In this document: one piece after another, positions 34,611-45,370 of the stretch
Layout: each line of letters opens with the position of its first letter
Position numbering within the stretch: position 1 is the first letter of the stretch
Position numbers and translations under genes: made by a program
Origin: Microbulbifer sp. ALW1
Lineage (GTDB): Bacteria; Pseudomonadota; Gammaproteobacteria; Pseudomonadales; Cellvibrionaceae
Assembly: GCF_009903625.1 (NCBI RefSeq)
Contig: NZ_CP047569.1
Location: forward strand, 3,776,001 to 3,840,000
Direction: 5' to 3'
DNA: 64,000 nt
The notes under the pieces: generated by a model
The model's input: only the letters and a program-made list of their open reading frames with translations
The model's database searches: none
What the model was told of the DNA's origin: nothing

Positions 34611-36368
34611 TTACTTGATTCCCAGTACTTCCTTGCCCTGAATGAAGGTCACATCCACAGGGATGTTCGCCTCCGCCAGGCGATCCAGGTCGGCCTGCAG
34701 CTCAGAGCTGATTACGCCCATACCGTCCAGCAACTCCTTGGCTTTGGCATAGTTGCCATCGCCCTGCACGGTCAGGATCAGATTGGACAGCTTGGTCATG
34801 GCCGCCTGCATTTTCTCGAAGTCGACGCTGTACTGACCGGCCGCCTCATCACGGGTGAAGGCGCCTTCATTTTTAAAGAAGTTGAAACGCATCATGTTGG
34901 CCTTGCCGTGGGCGCTGGCGGCACCAAAGCGTACGCTGCGGAAGATACCGGCGAGGAAGGTGACGTAGTTGTCCATCAGCTCCCCCTCTTCCAGCTCACC
35001 TTTCTCATGCAGTTTGGTGATCATGTAGAGGCCAAGAATATCTGCCTTGCCTTCTTCCAGCGCGGAAGAGGTTTCTTTCAGTGCCTGGCGCACATTGCTG
35101 CCGTCGGTGACGGTTTTCTTGATGCCGAGGCCGTGGGCCACTTCGTGGAACATGGTATTGGCGAAGAAAGCGTCGAAGGTAATGTGCTTGCGCTGGTCTT
35201 CCGCGATCAACACACCGCTAATAGGCAGCATGATCTGGTCAAACTTGGCGCGCATGGCATTTTTCAGCTGTAGGCGACGGGTGCCTTTTTTCAGCTGAAC
35301 TTCTTCGTCGTTTGGCAGGTTGATGGCGATGGTCTTGGAACCCGCGTTGCTATGCCCCGCGTAGTAGAGCACGTCGTAGGCATTCAGGTCGGAATCGGTT
35401 CCGGGAGTCTCCGCTTTGTACTTGTCATCTACCGGTAGGCCGCGCTGCAGTTCCGGCAAGAAGGCGGCGAACTTGGCCAATTTTTCACTCCAGGCCATAT
35501 CTTTCAGCAGTACATAGGACTCGTAGGCGGTACGGTAGGCGAAGAGCTGGTCTTCATAGTTTTCGATGGGGCCAATCACCACGTCGATGCGATTGTTCTT
35601 CATGTCCATCCAGGCCATGTCACTGTCGCGGAACTGGTCGCTGACCAGCGCATCGGCGCGCAACTTCAGGTAGTTGGCGAACTCGGCATCCTCGGCCAGC
35701 TCGGATGCCTGGCGCAGCAGCGCGGCGGCCTTTTCCAGCTCGGTTTTGTAGGCTTCGGAATAAGACACCAGCTTCAGCTTGCCATCGTTATCGCGGCGAA
35801 CCAGAGAGTACTGACCTTCCTTGCCCGGTTGCTGCCAGGCCTCAAATTCTTTCTTGGTCATATCTTCCGGGTAGAACTCTGCCCCCAGGGGCTTGTCGCT
35901 GTAGCCCTCGATAAACGGTTTGTTGTCGTTCAGGCGGTCCCAGGGACCGTAATTGATATCGGCGAATTTACGCGCAGCACTGTCGTCGATGCCGCTCAGC
36001 AATTCCTGCGCCGGGCCGTAAGATTGCTGCCAGAACAGTTGATCCATGATTTTGCTGGCGTCGATCAGCAGGCCAATCATCTGGCGTTGCTTGTCAGACA
36101 GGGAAGAGAGATCCGCATTAAGCTCCACCGGTGCATAAATATTGAACCGGGACGGATCCACCCCTTCAGCAATACCACCCGCCTGAGGTCCAGTCGCCGG
36201 CTGCGCAGCTTCTGGTTTTACGGCTTGGGTGGAGGATTCCGCGGATGCCGCGGACTCGGTTTGGGTGGCGGTATTGGAGGTGTTACTGGTGGCGGTTTTA
36301 TCGTCACTGGAGCAGCCAGCCATAACCGCGAGTGCCAGTGCGGAGGCGGCAAAGATTGCAGCTTTCAT
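34611..36368 (-). CDS. lipoprotein with M49-like zinc peptidase domain
   Basis: A 585-residue protein. A signal peptide with lipobox (ALAVMAGC) and a Ser/Thr/Ala-rich linker precede the catalytic part. Zinc motif HEVAHGLG near residue 405 and EEGKADILG near 435 (third ligand). This arrangement resembles bacterial proteins of the dipeptidyl-peptidase III/M49 type. Predicted to be tethered to the outer membrane. Substrate unknown. Confidence 0.8.
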   Translation of the reverse strand: MKAAIFAASALALAVMAGCSSDDKTATSNTSNTATQTESAASAESSTQAVKPEAAQPATGPQAGGIAEGVDPSRFNIYAPVELNADLSSLSDKQRQMIGLLIDASKIMDQLFWQQSYGPAQELLSGIDDSAARKFADINYGPWDRLNDNKPFIEGYSDKPLGAEFYPEDMTKKEFEAWQQPGKEGQYSLVRRDNDGKLKLVSYSEAYKTELEKAAALLRQASELAEDAEFANYLKLRADALVSDQFRDSDMAWMDMKNNRIDVVIGPIENYEDQLFAYRTAYESYVLLKDMAWSEKLAKFAAFLPELQRGLPVDDKYKAETPGTDSDLNAYDVLYYAGHSNAGSKTIAINLPNDEEVQLKKGTRRLQLKNAMRAKFDQIMLPISGVLIAEDQRKHITFDAFFANTMFHEVAHGLGIKKTVTDGSNVRQALKETSSALEEGKADILGLYMITKLHEKGELEEGELMDNYVTFLAGIFRSVRFGAASAHGKANMMRFNFFKNEGAFTRDEAAGQYSVDFEKMQAAMTKLSNLILTVQGDGNYAKAKELLDGMGVISSELQADLDRLAEANIPVDVTFIQGKEVLGIK

Positions 36369-36634
36369 TCAGGTTCCTGCCTGTTGTTTTATTGGATTAG
36401 CGCCCGGGGGCTTGGGAGCCACATTAAATGTGGTCCCAAAAGATGTCCAGCTGTCCCCGGCGCAGAGCCCGGTGGGCCGCATATTCGACTGCAATTATGG
36501 GCAAGGAAAGGAAATTACGTGGCGCCAACTGCGCAGGAAAAAACAATTCACGCCACGCGTGTGGAAAAGACGGCAATAGCACACATGGCTAGCGGGATGA
36601 ATGCCTACTTGCCGAAATCTCTTATCGAGAAGCC
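36369..36634. other. intergenic region with a perfect palindrome
   Basis: No gene seen. Contains CCACATTAAATGTGG (36419-36433), a perfect 15-bp palindrome ~50 bp upstream of the M49-like gene, a possible operator. No other signal found. Confidence 0.35.
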
Positions 36635-38458
36635 CTAGGGCGCAGCGGTTTCGGAATCCAGGGACCGCTCCCGCTGCTGCATACGCCACAGTGCCGCATA
36701 GTGACCATCGGCTGAAACCAGCGCACGGTGGTCCCCCTGCTCCACAATTCGCCCCTGATCCATTACCAGGATCAGATCTGCATCCACCACGGTGGATAAT
36801 CGGTGAGCAATCACCAGGGTGGTCTGCTCCCGGGAAATTTCCTGCAATGCCCGCAGTATCCCCTGCTCCGAGTGGCTATCCAGGCTGGACGTGGCCTCGT
36901 CAAACACCATGATCGGCGGGTGCTTTAGCAGGGCCCGGGCAATGGCTACCCGCTGCTTTTCGCCGCCAGAAAGTTTCAGGCCACGCTCACCAACCATGGT
37001 ATCCGCGCCTTCCGGCAACTGGGCAATAAAGTCATCCAGCTGGGCGTGACGGATGGCTTCCATAACCTCGTCATCACTTGCGCCAACACGGCCGTATCGT
37101 ACATTCTCCAGGATCGATTGATTGAACAGCACCGTATCCTGCGGCACTACCCCGATGGTGCTGCGCAGGGAGTCCTGGCTGACTTCACGGATATCCTGAC
37201 CATCCACCACGATGCTGCCAGTGTCGACGTCGTAAAAGCGAAACAGCAGCTTGAACAAGGTGGACTTGCCTGCACCGCTGGCACCCACGATGGCCACCTT
37301 CTGCCGGGGCGCTACGGTAAAGCTGACGCCTTTCAGGATTTCCCGATCCGGGCCATAGCCGAAATACACGTCGCGAAACTCGATGGCACCGCGCTCGACC
37401 TCAAGCTCGGTTGCATTTTCACGGTCCTCGATCTTCGGTTTGACGTCGAGAATCGAAAACATTTTTTCAATATTGGCCAGTGCGCCCTTCATTTCCCGAT
37501 AAACAAAACCCAGGAAATTCAGCGGAATGAAGATCTGCATCATGATGGCGTTTATCAGCACAAAGTCACCAATGGTCATGGTGCCCCTGGTGACATTGAC
37601 TGCCGCCATCACCATGGCACCGCACATGGCGGCCGCGATGATCAGGGCCTGGCCCGCGTTCAGCCCGAACAGCGACAGGCGACTCTTGCGCCGGGCCTGC
37701 TCCCATACCGCCAGCTCCCTGTCGTAGTGACTGGCTTCATGCCGCTCGTTGCCGAAGTATTTGACGGTTTCGTAATTCAGCAGGCTATCGACCGCGCGAC
37801 TGCTGCTCTGGGATTCCGCCTGGTTCAGCTCCCGCACAAAGCGGGTGCGCCACTCGGTGGCAACCACGGAAAAACCGATATAGGCTGCCACCGCCCCCAG
37901 TACTAGCAGGGCAAAACTGGCGCTGTAGTTCCACCACAACAAGCCCACCACCATCAGGATTTCCACCAGGGTGGGTACTATGTTGAACACCATAAAGCGC
38001 ATCAGAAACCCGATGCCGGAATTACCCCGTTCAATATCCCGCGACAGGCCGCCGGTGCGGCGGTTGAGGTGATAGTCCAGGTCCAGGCGGTGCAGGTGCT
38101 GGAAGACTTCCAACCCTACCCGGCGCTGGGCGCGCTCGGTCACGCGGCCGAAAATAGTGTCTCGCAGTTCGCCAAACAGCACCGAGGAAAAGCGCACAAA
38201 GCCGTAGGCCAGCAGTAGACCGAGCGGCAGCGCAATGGCCGCAGCCGCACCGCCGGCCCGATCCAGGTCATCGACAATATGTTTCAGCAGGAACGGCAGC
38301 CCCACACTGGCCGCCTTGGCGCCAATGAGGCACAGCAATGCCAGCAGCACCGGGCGCTTGAATTCCAGCAGATAGGGAAACAGGGTTTTGAGGGCGCTCC
38401 AGTGGACATCTTCCAGAGCGACGGCGGACTTGGGTCTGGGCATGGTCAATCTCGGCAA
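36635..38458 (-). CDS. Atm1/ABCB7-type ABC exporter
   Basis: A 607-residue half-transporter with six membrane helices in the N-terminal half and an ATPase in the C-terminal half: Walker A GASGAGKST, signature LSGGEKQRVAIARALL, Walker B IMVFDEATSSLD and the switch His in LVIAHRLST. Residues such as YFLLKHIVD..., NRRTGGLSRDIERG and NYETVKYFGNERHE mark the Atm1/ABCB7 heavy-metal or glutathione-conjugate subfamily. Homodimer in the inner membrane. Followed by the M49-like gene after ~270 bp. Confidence 0.9.
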   Translation of the reverse strand: MPRLTMPRPKSAVALEDVHWSALKTLFPYLLEFKRPVLLALLCLIGAKAASVGLPFLLKHIVDDLDRAGGAAAAIALPLGLLLAYGFVRFSSVLFGELRDTIFGRVTERAQRRVGLEVFQHLHRLDLDYHLNRRTGGLSRDIERGNSGIGFLMRFMVFNIVPTLVEILMVVGLLWWNYSASFALLVLGAVAAYIGFSVVATEWRTRFVRELNQAESQSSSRAVDSLLNYETVKYFGNERHEASHYDRELAVWEQARRKSRLSLFGLNAGQALIIAAAMCGAMVMAAVNVTRGTMTIGDFVLINAIMMQIFIPLNFLGFVYREMKGALANIEKMFSILDVKPKIEDRENATELEVERGAIEFRDVYFGYGPDREILKGVSFTVAPRQKVAIVGASGAGKSTLFKLLFRFYDVDTGSIVVDGQDIREVSQDSLRSTIGVVPQDTVLFNQSILENVRYGRVGASDDEVMEAIRHAQLDDFIAQLPEGADTMVGERGLKLSGGEKQRVAIARALLKHPPIMVFDEATSSLDSHSEQGILRALQEISREQTTLVIAHRLSTVVDADLILVMDQGRIVEQGDHRALVSADGHYAALWRMQQRERSLDSETAAP

Positions 38459-38506
38459 AACAGGCGCGCAGTATAACCGACCATCGACTCCTGATTGGGC
38501 GGGAAC

Positions 38507-39118
38507 CTAGCTCAGCGCCCTGACCGGAACGTCATCCCGGCGCCCGATGGGAACGTCCAGCACCCGCACCAGGAATTCCGTCAACACACCGGCCGTAAAG
38601 CCCCAGATTTCGTAGCCCTGGTACTCGTAGGCCGGCAGGTAGATACGCCGCTGGTCGATGGTGATACGGTCAGTGCGAATCCGTGGATCATCAAAGAACC
38701 ATGAAAGGGGTACACGAAAGATGGCGTCCAGCTCCCCGGGATTTGGGGTAAGTGTCGCATCGGCAGGCACTATGCCAAGCCAGGGGGTTACTTCCACCTG
38801 CCAGCGGGTACTGCGCGTCCACAAGGGGCCAAGAACCCTTACCTGATCCGCAGGCAGGCCTATTTCCTCGTGAGTCTCCCGTAGTGCGGTGTATTCGAGG
38901 GAAGGATCAGTATCGTCCCAGCGACCACCGGGCAGGGATACTTCGCCGGAGTGGCTGGACAACTGTTGGGAGCGCAAGGTCAGGATGACCTGTGGGTCGG
39001 GCTCATCGGTCAGTGCCAGCAATACGGCAGCGTGGCCGTGCAGGTTCGGGCCTTTTGGCACCCGCACCCGCAGCTCGTCGTTCACTGCAGAAAACTTGCG
39101 TTCAATAATATCCAGCAT
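38507..39118 (-). CDS. Nudix CoA pyrophosphatase (NudL-like)
   Basis: A 203-residue Nudix protein. The box GGRWDDTDPSLEYTALRETH continues into EEIGL; an upstream LRSQQLSSHSGEVSLPGG fits the CoA-pyrophosphatase signature of the YeaB/NudL group. It probably cleaves CoA or oxidised CoA to 4'-phosphopantetheine and 3',5'-ADP (family knowledge). Cytosolic. Confidence 0.88.
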   Translation of the reverse strand: MLDIIERKFSAVNDELRVRVPKGPNLHGHAAVLLALTDEPDPQVILTLRSQQLSSHSGEVSLPGGRWDDTDPSLEYTALRETHEEIGLPADQVRVLGPLWTRSTRWQVEVTPWLGIVPADATLTPNPGELDAIFRVPLSWFFDDPRIRTDRITIDQRRIYLPAYEYQGYEIWGFTAGVLTEFLVRVLDVPIGRRDDVPVRALS

Positions 39119-39246
39119 TGTGTGCTTCTAATACCGCTGCCACTCTTTCTAACACTATACCGCTGCGGAATGAATTGACCAGTACAGTGATTAACCGGAC
39201 CAAGCGCATTGAAAGTCATGGCGTAAGCCTCTGACCGAGTCGCTGC

Positions 39247-42200
39247 TTAAGTCATTACGTCGTCCGCACCGACATCCTTGGGCTGGTGCCCGCCTTTCAG
39301 CTTCTCCCGCACGCCTTGCACCAGGCCGTAGTAAATGGGGACAAGGAAGGTTGAAAAGATACTTGCAGCAACCATGCCACCAAACACTGCCAGCCCAAGA
39401 GATACGCGGCTGGCTGCGCCAGCGCCTGAAGCGATGACCAGTGGAAAGATCCCCAGGATGAATGACATCGCCGTCATCAGCACAGCGCGAAACCGCAGGC
39501 GTGTGGCCTCCAGCGCAGCCTCTTCTACTGATTTCCCCTGATCCCGCTGCAACATGGCAAATTCCACCATAAGAATCGCCGTCTTCGCAGACATGGCGAT
39601 TAGTAGCACCAGGCCAATCTGGGTATAGAGGTTGCTGTCGTGCCCCACCAGCCAGCACGCCAGTAAACCGCCGGCAATGGCAATGGGGATCGCGAGCAGT
39701 ACCGCGATGGGAATGGACCAGCTCTCGTACTGGGCCACGAGAAACAGGTAGGCGAACAGCACGGCGAGGGAGAACAGTATCGGCGCCAGGTTGCCCGCGC
39801 TGATTTCCTCCAGGCTGGAACCGGTCCACTCATAGCTATAGCCCTGGGGTAGCTGCGCCCCCAGAGCCTCCATCGCCCCCATGGCCTCACCGCTGGAGTG
39901 GCCAGGCGCTGGTACACCGTTGACGCTGATACTGTTGTACATGTTGTAGCGATTCACCGTCTGCGGCCCGACGATCGGCAACACCTCGGTAACCGAGCTG
40001 ACCGGCACCAGTCCACCGCTGTTGGCGCGTACGAAGAAGCCGTTTAGGTCCTGCTCATCATCGCGAAATGGCGCATCCGCCTGCGCCATCACCCGAAACA
40101 TTTTGCCGAAACGGTTAAAGTCGTTGACGTAGAAACCGCCGAGGTAGGTCTGCAGTGTCAGGTACACATCGGATAGCTGCAGCCCAAGTATGTGTGCCTT
40201 GTCTTTGTCTACCTCTAATTGCAACTGGGGCGTGGCCGCCTGATAGGTAGTGAAAGCGCGGCCAATTTCCGGGCGCTGGTTCGCCTCACCGAGAAGCGCA
40301 TAGAGCACCGCTGCAAGCTCCTGCACATCCCGTCCCTGCAGGTCCTGCAGCACAAACTCAAAACCACCGATAGTGCCAAGACCCGGTAGCGCCGGCACCG
40401 GAAACGCCTGAATCTGGGCCTCGGGAACCCCGGCACCCATCTGCTGCACTTTGCCGAGAATCGCAAATTGGTTCAATTCCGGCGACGTGCGCTCATCCCA
40501 CGACTTCAGGATCACGATCATAAATGCGGTATTGGAAGTCACACTGTTGGACAACAGGCTGAAACCCGGTACCGCCATCACGTGTGCCACACCATCCAGT
40601 TTACCGATGTTGTCACTCAACCCCTGCACGACATTGACCGTTCGCTGCAGCGACGCCCCGTCAGGCAGCTGCACGTTCATCATGAAAAAGCCCTGGTCCT
40701 CATCCGGGATAAATCCTGTCGGCACCGCGCTAAACAGCCAGGCACACAGCACACCCACACCCACGATCGTCGCCAGCCCGATGACCGGTCGCAGAACACA
40801 GAAACGCACGATGCCCACATACATTTTTGTCGCACTGCGCAGGAAACGGTTAAAGAACCCGAACACTCCCGTCAATTTCTCCCCGTGCTCCCCCTCGCCT
40901 TCGGTGGGGCGCAACAGCAATGCGCTGAGTGCCGGACTCAGCGTCAGGGCGTTGACACTCGAAATAAATACAGAAATGGAAATGGTAAGGGCAAATTGCT
41001 GATACATTTTTCCGGTCAGGCCAGGCATTAGCATGACCGGCACAAAAACCGCAAACAATACCGCGGTGGTGGCAACTACCGGGCCCGTCACCTCGCGCAT
41101 GGACTGCATTGCCGCCTCTTTCGGCGTCAGCCCTTCGCCCAGTAATCGCTGGGTGTTCTCCACCACGATAATGGCATCATCCACCACAACACCAATGGCA
41201 AGAATCAATGCGAATAGGGTAACGGTATTGATCGTCATACCCGCCGCATACATCACCGCAAAGGTGCCGATCAGCGACACCGGTATCGCCACCGCGGGAA
41301 TCAGCGTTGCACGCCAATCTTGTAGAAACACAAACACCACGACGATCACCAGCAACAGGGCGATCACCAGCGTCTCCACCACCTCCTTGATCGAGGCAAT
41401 CACGAAATCGGTGGTGTCGTAAAGAATTTCCGATTTCAGCCCCTCAGGGAAACGCTGGGAGAGAATATCCATCTTTGCCTCGATGGCCTGCGCAACGCTC
41501 AGCGCATTGGCATCCGGCAGCTGGTACACCGCGATTACAGCCGAGGGCTTGTTGTCCAGCTCACCGAACGCGCTGTAGCTCAGGCTACCGAGTTCGATTC
41601 GAGCGATATCACTCAAGCGCACAATGGCGCCATCGGCATTCGAACGAATGCTGATCTTGGAAAATTCTTCCGCGCTTTCCAAACGCCCGCGCGCAATGAT
41701 GGTGTACTGGAACTGCTGTTCTTTCTGGATTGGCGGCGCACCAATACTGCCCGCAGCCACCTGCAGGTTTTGCGCACGCACCGCAGCAATCACATCGCTC
41801 GCCGTCACATCCAGCGCTGCCATCTTGTCCGGATTCAGCCACAGCCGCATGGAGTAATCCTGGGCACCCAGGATCTGCACGTCGCTGACACCGTCCACTC
41901 GCGCCAGCTCATCGCGAATAAAGATTTCGCCATAGTTGGCCAAGAACAGGTTATCGAACTTGCCCTCTGGCGATAGCAGGTTCACCACCAGAAGAATGGT
42001 ATTGGATCTTTTTTCTACGGTTACACCGCTGCGAGTCACCTCTTCCGGTAGGCTCGGCGTCGCCTGCTGCACGCGATTTTGCACATTTACCTGGGCGACA
42101 TCTCCGTCATAGCCGCTCTCGAAGGTCACTGTCAGGCTGTAAGTGCCATCGCTGCTACTGGTAGAGGACATATACTGCATCCCCTCCACACCATTGATCT

Positions 42201-42405
42201 GCGATTCAATGGGGATGGCCACACTGTCCCGCATTACTTCGGCACTGGCCCCCGGAAAGGAGGCACTTACTTGCACCGTGGGCGGACTGATATCCGGAAA
42301 CTGCGCGATAGGCAAAAGTGGCAGGCATAAAATCCCGGCGAGACTGATCAGGATCGAGATGACCAGCGCGAAACGCGGGCGACGGATAAACGTGGCACTG
42401 ATCAT
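39247..42405 (-). CDS. HAE1-family RND multidrug efflux pump
   Basis: A 1052-residue AcrB/MexF-type protein with two copies of helix plus periplasmic porter domain. The start MISATFIRRPRFALVISILI is typical, as are GVVVDDAIIVVENTQR (proton-relay acids) and GFIPDEDQGFFMMNVQLP. Works with the adaptor encoded just upstream; no TolC-type gene is adjacent, so it must use one encoded elsewhere. Confidence 0.95.
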   Translation of the reverse strand: MISATFIRRPRFALVISILISLAGILCLPLLPIAQFPDISPPTVQVSASFPGASAEVMRDSVAIPIESQINGVEGMQYMSSTSSSDGTYSLTVTFESGYDGDVAQVNVQNRVQQATPSLPEEVTRSGVTVEKRSNTILLVVNLLSPEGKFDNLFLANYGEIFIRDELARVDGVSDVQILGAQDYSMRLWLNPDKMAALDVTASDVIAAVRAQNLQVAAGSIGAPPIQKEQQFQYTIIARGRLESAEEFSKISIRSNADGAIVRLSDIARIELGSLSYSAFGELDNKPSAVIAVYQLPDANALSVAQAIEAKMDILSQRFPEGLKSEILYDTTDFVIASIKEVVETLVIALLLVIVVVFVFLQDWRATLIPAVAIPVSLIGTFAVMYAAGMTINTVTLFALILAIGVVVDDAIIVVENTQRLLGEGLTPKEAAMQSMREVTGPVVATTAVLFAVFVPVMLMPGLTGKMYQQFALTISISVFISSVNALTLSPALSALLLRPTEGEGEHGEKLTGVFGFFNRFLRSATKMYVGIVRFCVLRPVIGLATIVGVGVLCAWLFSAVPTGFIPDEDQGFFMMNVQLPDGASLQRTVNVVQGLSDNIGKLDGVAHVMAVPGFSLLSNSVTSNTAFMIVILKSWDERTSPELNQFAILGKVQQMGAGVPEAQIQAFPVPALPGLGTIGGFEFVLQDLQGRDVQELAAVLYALLGEANQRPEIGRAFTTYQAATPQLQLEVDKDKAHILGLQLSDVYLTLQTYLGGFYVNDFNRFGKMFRVMAQADAPFRDDEQDLNGFFVRANSGGLVPVSSVTEVLPIVGPQTVNRYNMYNSISVNGVPAPGHSSGEAMGAMEALGAQLPQGYSYEWTGSSLEEISAGNLAPILFSLAVLFAYLFLVAQYESWSIPIAVLLAIPIAIAGGLLACWLVGHDSNLYTQIGLVLLIAMSAKTAILMVEFAMLQRDQGKSVEEAALEATRLRFRAVLMTAMSFILGIFPLVIASGAGAASRVSLGLAVFGGMVAASIFSTFLVPIYYGLVQGVREKLKGGHQPKDVGADDVMT

Positions 42406-42444
42406 TATCAGACCATCCGAAACAACGGTGCGATATGCCGAGAA

Positions 42445-43761
42445 CTACTTGCCGTCAAAATACGCATCCGGCTCCCTTTCCCGTGTCGGATCTTCCCGAT
42501 CCCGCTGCACATCCGTGTCAGAAGCGCCGGATTTTCTGCGCTCCTGTTCCGTTACTTCGCCTTCGCGTAATGGCATTACCGGGCTTGCGGTACTGGGCGG
42601 CTCTACCGTTTTTAATCCCTTGTACGGATTTAATTGGGTATTTTGCGGGGTAACCGGCTTTCCAGCATTCACCCGTTGCAGGCCGTTTACGATGAGCCGT
42701 TCACCGGCCTTGAGCCCCTCGGTTACTGCCCACAACTCCCCTTCCCGCTGGCCCAACTCCAGATAGCGCTTGTGCGCGATGTCCTTGTCATCGACCACGT
42801 AAACAAAGCGCCCCTGCATATCCTCCTGTACCGCTGCCTGGGGAATCAAAGGCTTGATCCCTTCCTTGCCAGAAAACACACTGATTTCCACCCGCACGAA
42901 TTGCCCCTGAATCAACAGTTGCTCGGGGTTGGGGAAGCGCGCACGCACCAGCGCAGAGCCGGTGTTGGGATCGATCTGGTTATCCACAAATATCAGCAAT
43001 CCCGGATACGGGTACATCTCACCATTGGGCTGTTTAATCCGCACATCCCGACGTTCTTGAGCAATCCCCTGCTGACGGCGCCGCTCCGCCTCTTCCTGCA
43101 CTACAAATAGCCGGTGTTCAGGCACCTCGAAATTGACCAGGATCGGATCCATGCGCACGATGGTCGTCAGCGGCTCCGAATTGGGACCTACCAATGAGCC
43201 GTCGGTAAACTGGCTGCGGCCAATGATGCCCATCAAGGGCGCGCGGATTTCGGTGAATCCCAGATTGAGTTCGGCCGTTTCCACATTCGCCTGCATCGCC
43301 TCCATCTGAGATTGCGCAGACTCGTAGTTGCCGGTGAGTTCATCCATCTGCACCTTGCTGATGGCGCCGGTGCGCACCAGCTCTTGACCCCGGTGGAAAT
43401 TGCGTTCCGCGATAGCGAGTGCTGAACGCGCTTGGGACAGGTTCGCGCGCTGATTTTCCAGCGCGGCCACGAACGGCCTGGGGTCGATGACATAGAGCAA
43501 TTCACCCTGCTGCACCATCTGCCCCTCGACAAAATTTCGGCTCTCTATGTAACCCTCTACCCGCGGGCGTACTCGGTATTCGTCGGTTGCTTCCACCCGA
43601 CCTACATATTCGTAGCGTGGCACCACTTGATGGGCCCGCACCGCGAGGACTTCAACTGGCGGAGCCTCGGGAGGTGGCGCTTCATTGCTCTTGTCCGAGC
43701 AGGCGACGCTCAACAAAGCGAGAACACCGATCACCAGTGGCAAACGAAAAACTTTGGACAT
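42445..43761 (-). CDS. RND efflux periplasmic adaptor (membrane fusion lipoprotein)
   Basis: A 438-residue AcrA/MexE-type protein. Lipobox LSVAC at the N-terminus, lipoyl/biotinyl half-motifs around GYIESRNFVEGQMVQQGELL and IRAPLMGIIG, and a hairpin of ~60 residues between them. The C-terminus carries an extra charged tail (EREPDAYFDGK). First gene of a two-gene efflux operon with the pump 39 bp downstream. Confidence 0.94.
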   Translation of the reverse strand: MSKVFRLPLVIGVLALLSVACSDKSNEAPPPEAPPVEVLAVRAHQVVPRYEYVGRVEATDEYRVRPRVEGYIESRNFVEGQMVQQGELLYVIDPRPFVAALENQRANLSQARSALAIAERNFHRGQELVRTGAISKVQMDELTGNYESAQSQMEAMQANVETAELNLGFTEIRAPLMGIIGRSQFTDGSLVGPNSEPLTTIVRMDPILVNFEVPEHRLFVVQEEAERRRQQGIAQERRDVRIKQPNGEMYPYPGLLIFVDNQIDPNTGSALVRARFPNPEQLLIQGQFVRVEISVFSGKEGIKPLIPQAAVQEDMQGRFVYVVDDKDIAHKRYLELGQREGELWAVTEGLKAGERLIVNGLQRVNAGKPVTPQNTQLNPYKGLKTVEPPSTASPVMPLREGEVTEQERRKSGASDTDVQRDREDPTREREPDAYFDGK

Positions 43762-43965
43762 CTACAATACACACTGCGAATTGCGCTGAAACTCATTTTT
43801 CAACTATAGATGGTGCTGAAAATTGAATTGGGTGTCAGGAAAAATCGGGTGTCAAAAAGCCCTACAAAAGTGTGATCCACCCGCCGCCCCATCAGGGAAC
43901 CTTCATAAAGTAGAAGCGCAATACTTGGATCTCGCTTTTATTGCATGCCTACTTCTGGCACTTAA

Positions 43966-45261
43966 ATGTTGATCACATCCAGGCAAGAACACTTCAGCGA
44001 GATAGGGAAACTTGCGCTAATCGCGTTCCCCGGCCATGCCATCGTTTTTCTCCTCAACCTGATTCTGGCACGCAATCTTTCTGTCAGTGAATACGAAAAC
44101 TACGTTGTTGCAGCTTCTATCTACCTGTTGACTCTCACAGTCACTTCCCAAGGTCTAGACAAATACGCACTTCGTATAATGCCCGGAAAATTTGCCAAAA
44201 AGCAGAATGGACTCGCTGCTCACTACTTTCGGTTTGCGATCTCGCGCATTTTAATTGGTGCCGCCATCGTTTCCGCACTAACGCTATTCTGGGCTCAAGA
44301 GCTACGCGATTTTCCTCCCCAAGCCCTGAAGGCAATTTACTGGAGTCTGTTCGCCCTGCCGCTTGGCGCACTGACTTACTTCCTGTGCGCAGCGATCAGT
44401 GCGGCGGGTAATTGTGTGCGCGCCGCGGCAATAACCCAACTCATAGTACCCACACTGTCATTACTGCTGATTGGTATTGCCCTACTCTCACCCATCAGCA
44501 AATCCGGTGCGACTGGGATAATCTGTTGGCTGATTTCTTGGTGCCTTGGGCTTGCGCTCGCAGCCATTTGGCTCAAGCGAGCGTGGCCTGCAGATGCAGA
44601 CAATTATGGCGGAAAAAAGATCAGTATTTCATAGCGGCAAGAAGCCCTGCCCTTCTGGTTTTATCGCCTGGCACTGAGCGGCGTAATCGCGCAAATCGCA
44701 ATCATCCTGCTGGATTGGCTACAACCTTCGCCGGTAGCCACGGGGGCGTATGCGGCGGCGATCTCGACCGCCGCATTCGCCACAGTACTCGCAGCCGCCA
44801 CCAATCGTATTTATGCGCGAGAGTTATCGATCATTTTGGAAACTGGTGAATACTCGGCCATCCGGCGCCTGCGAATTCAGCGCCTGCAGTGGCTGCTTCC
44901 CGCCCTGGGACTATTTCTATTCGTATCACTGACATTTGCAGAAGAAATACTCGGGCTTTTCCATCCCGATTTCGTCGCCGAGGGCGCCACCGCGTTCCGT
45001 ATTCTGGCGGTTACCACCTCCGCTACCGTGGCCATGGGCGTGGCACCAATTTATCTCAAGCACCGGAAACAGAGCCGTATTATTTTTCCGGCACTGGCCG
45101 TGGCAGCGGTGACACAGGTCGCTCTGTTACTGATGCTGGTCCCCAGACTGGAGGCCACGGGCGCGGCAATAGCCTACGCAATCTCCATGGTGGGGCTGTA
45201 TGCCTACTTCACCCTGGTGAGTTATTCACAGATGCGCGCTCTACACTTCTCCGGCAATTAA
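43966..45261 (+). pseudogene. oligosaccharide flippase (Wzx/MATE type) with an in-frame amber codon
   Basis: 431 codons of a multi-helix polysaccharide-export protein. A TAG at 44632-44634 stops it after 222 residues (...GGKKISIS). The same frame goes straight on (RQEALPFWFYRLALSGVIA), and the rest up to HFSGN is intact with no shift, covering about 14 predicted helices in total. One point change (for example from CAG or TGG) explains it. Alternatives: a recent inactivation, stop readthrough, or a sequencing error. Confidence 0.8.
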
Positions 45262-45370
45262 ATCGCTATATCCCACCGTCGCTTCATAGCAAATCGTATT
45301 GGAGGATACAAACGCCAGGTCCACTCGCCCATCTACACTGAAAACAGCGATTAATCGGCTGTAAACCAGT

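Noticed and set aside
39191..39829. 212-codon minus-strand frame overlapping the end of the RND pump
   Set aside because: Another frame of the pump gene; Arg/Gly-rich translation without motifs.
44412..44849. 145-codon plus-strand frame across the flippase amber codon
   Set aside because: It is in a different frame from the flippase; the protein pattern continues in the original frame, so the lesion is a stop codon and not a frameshift.
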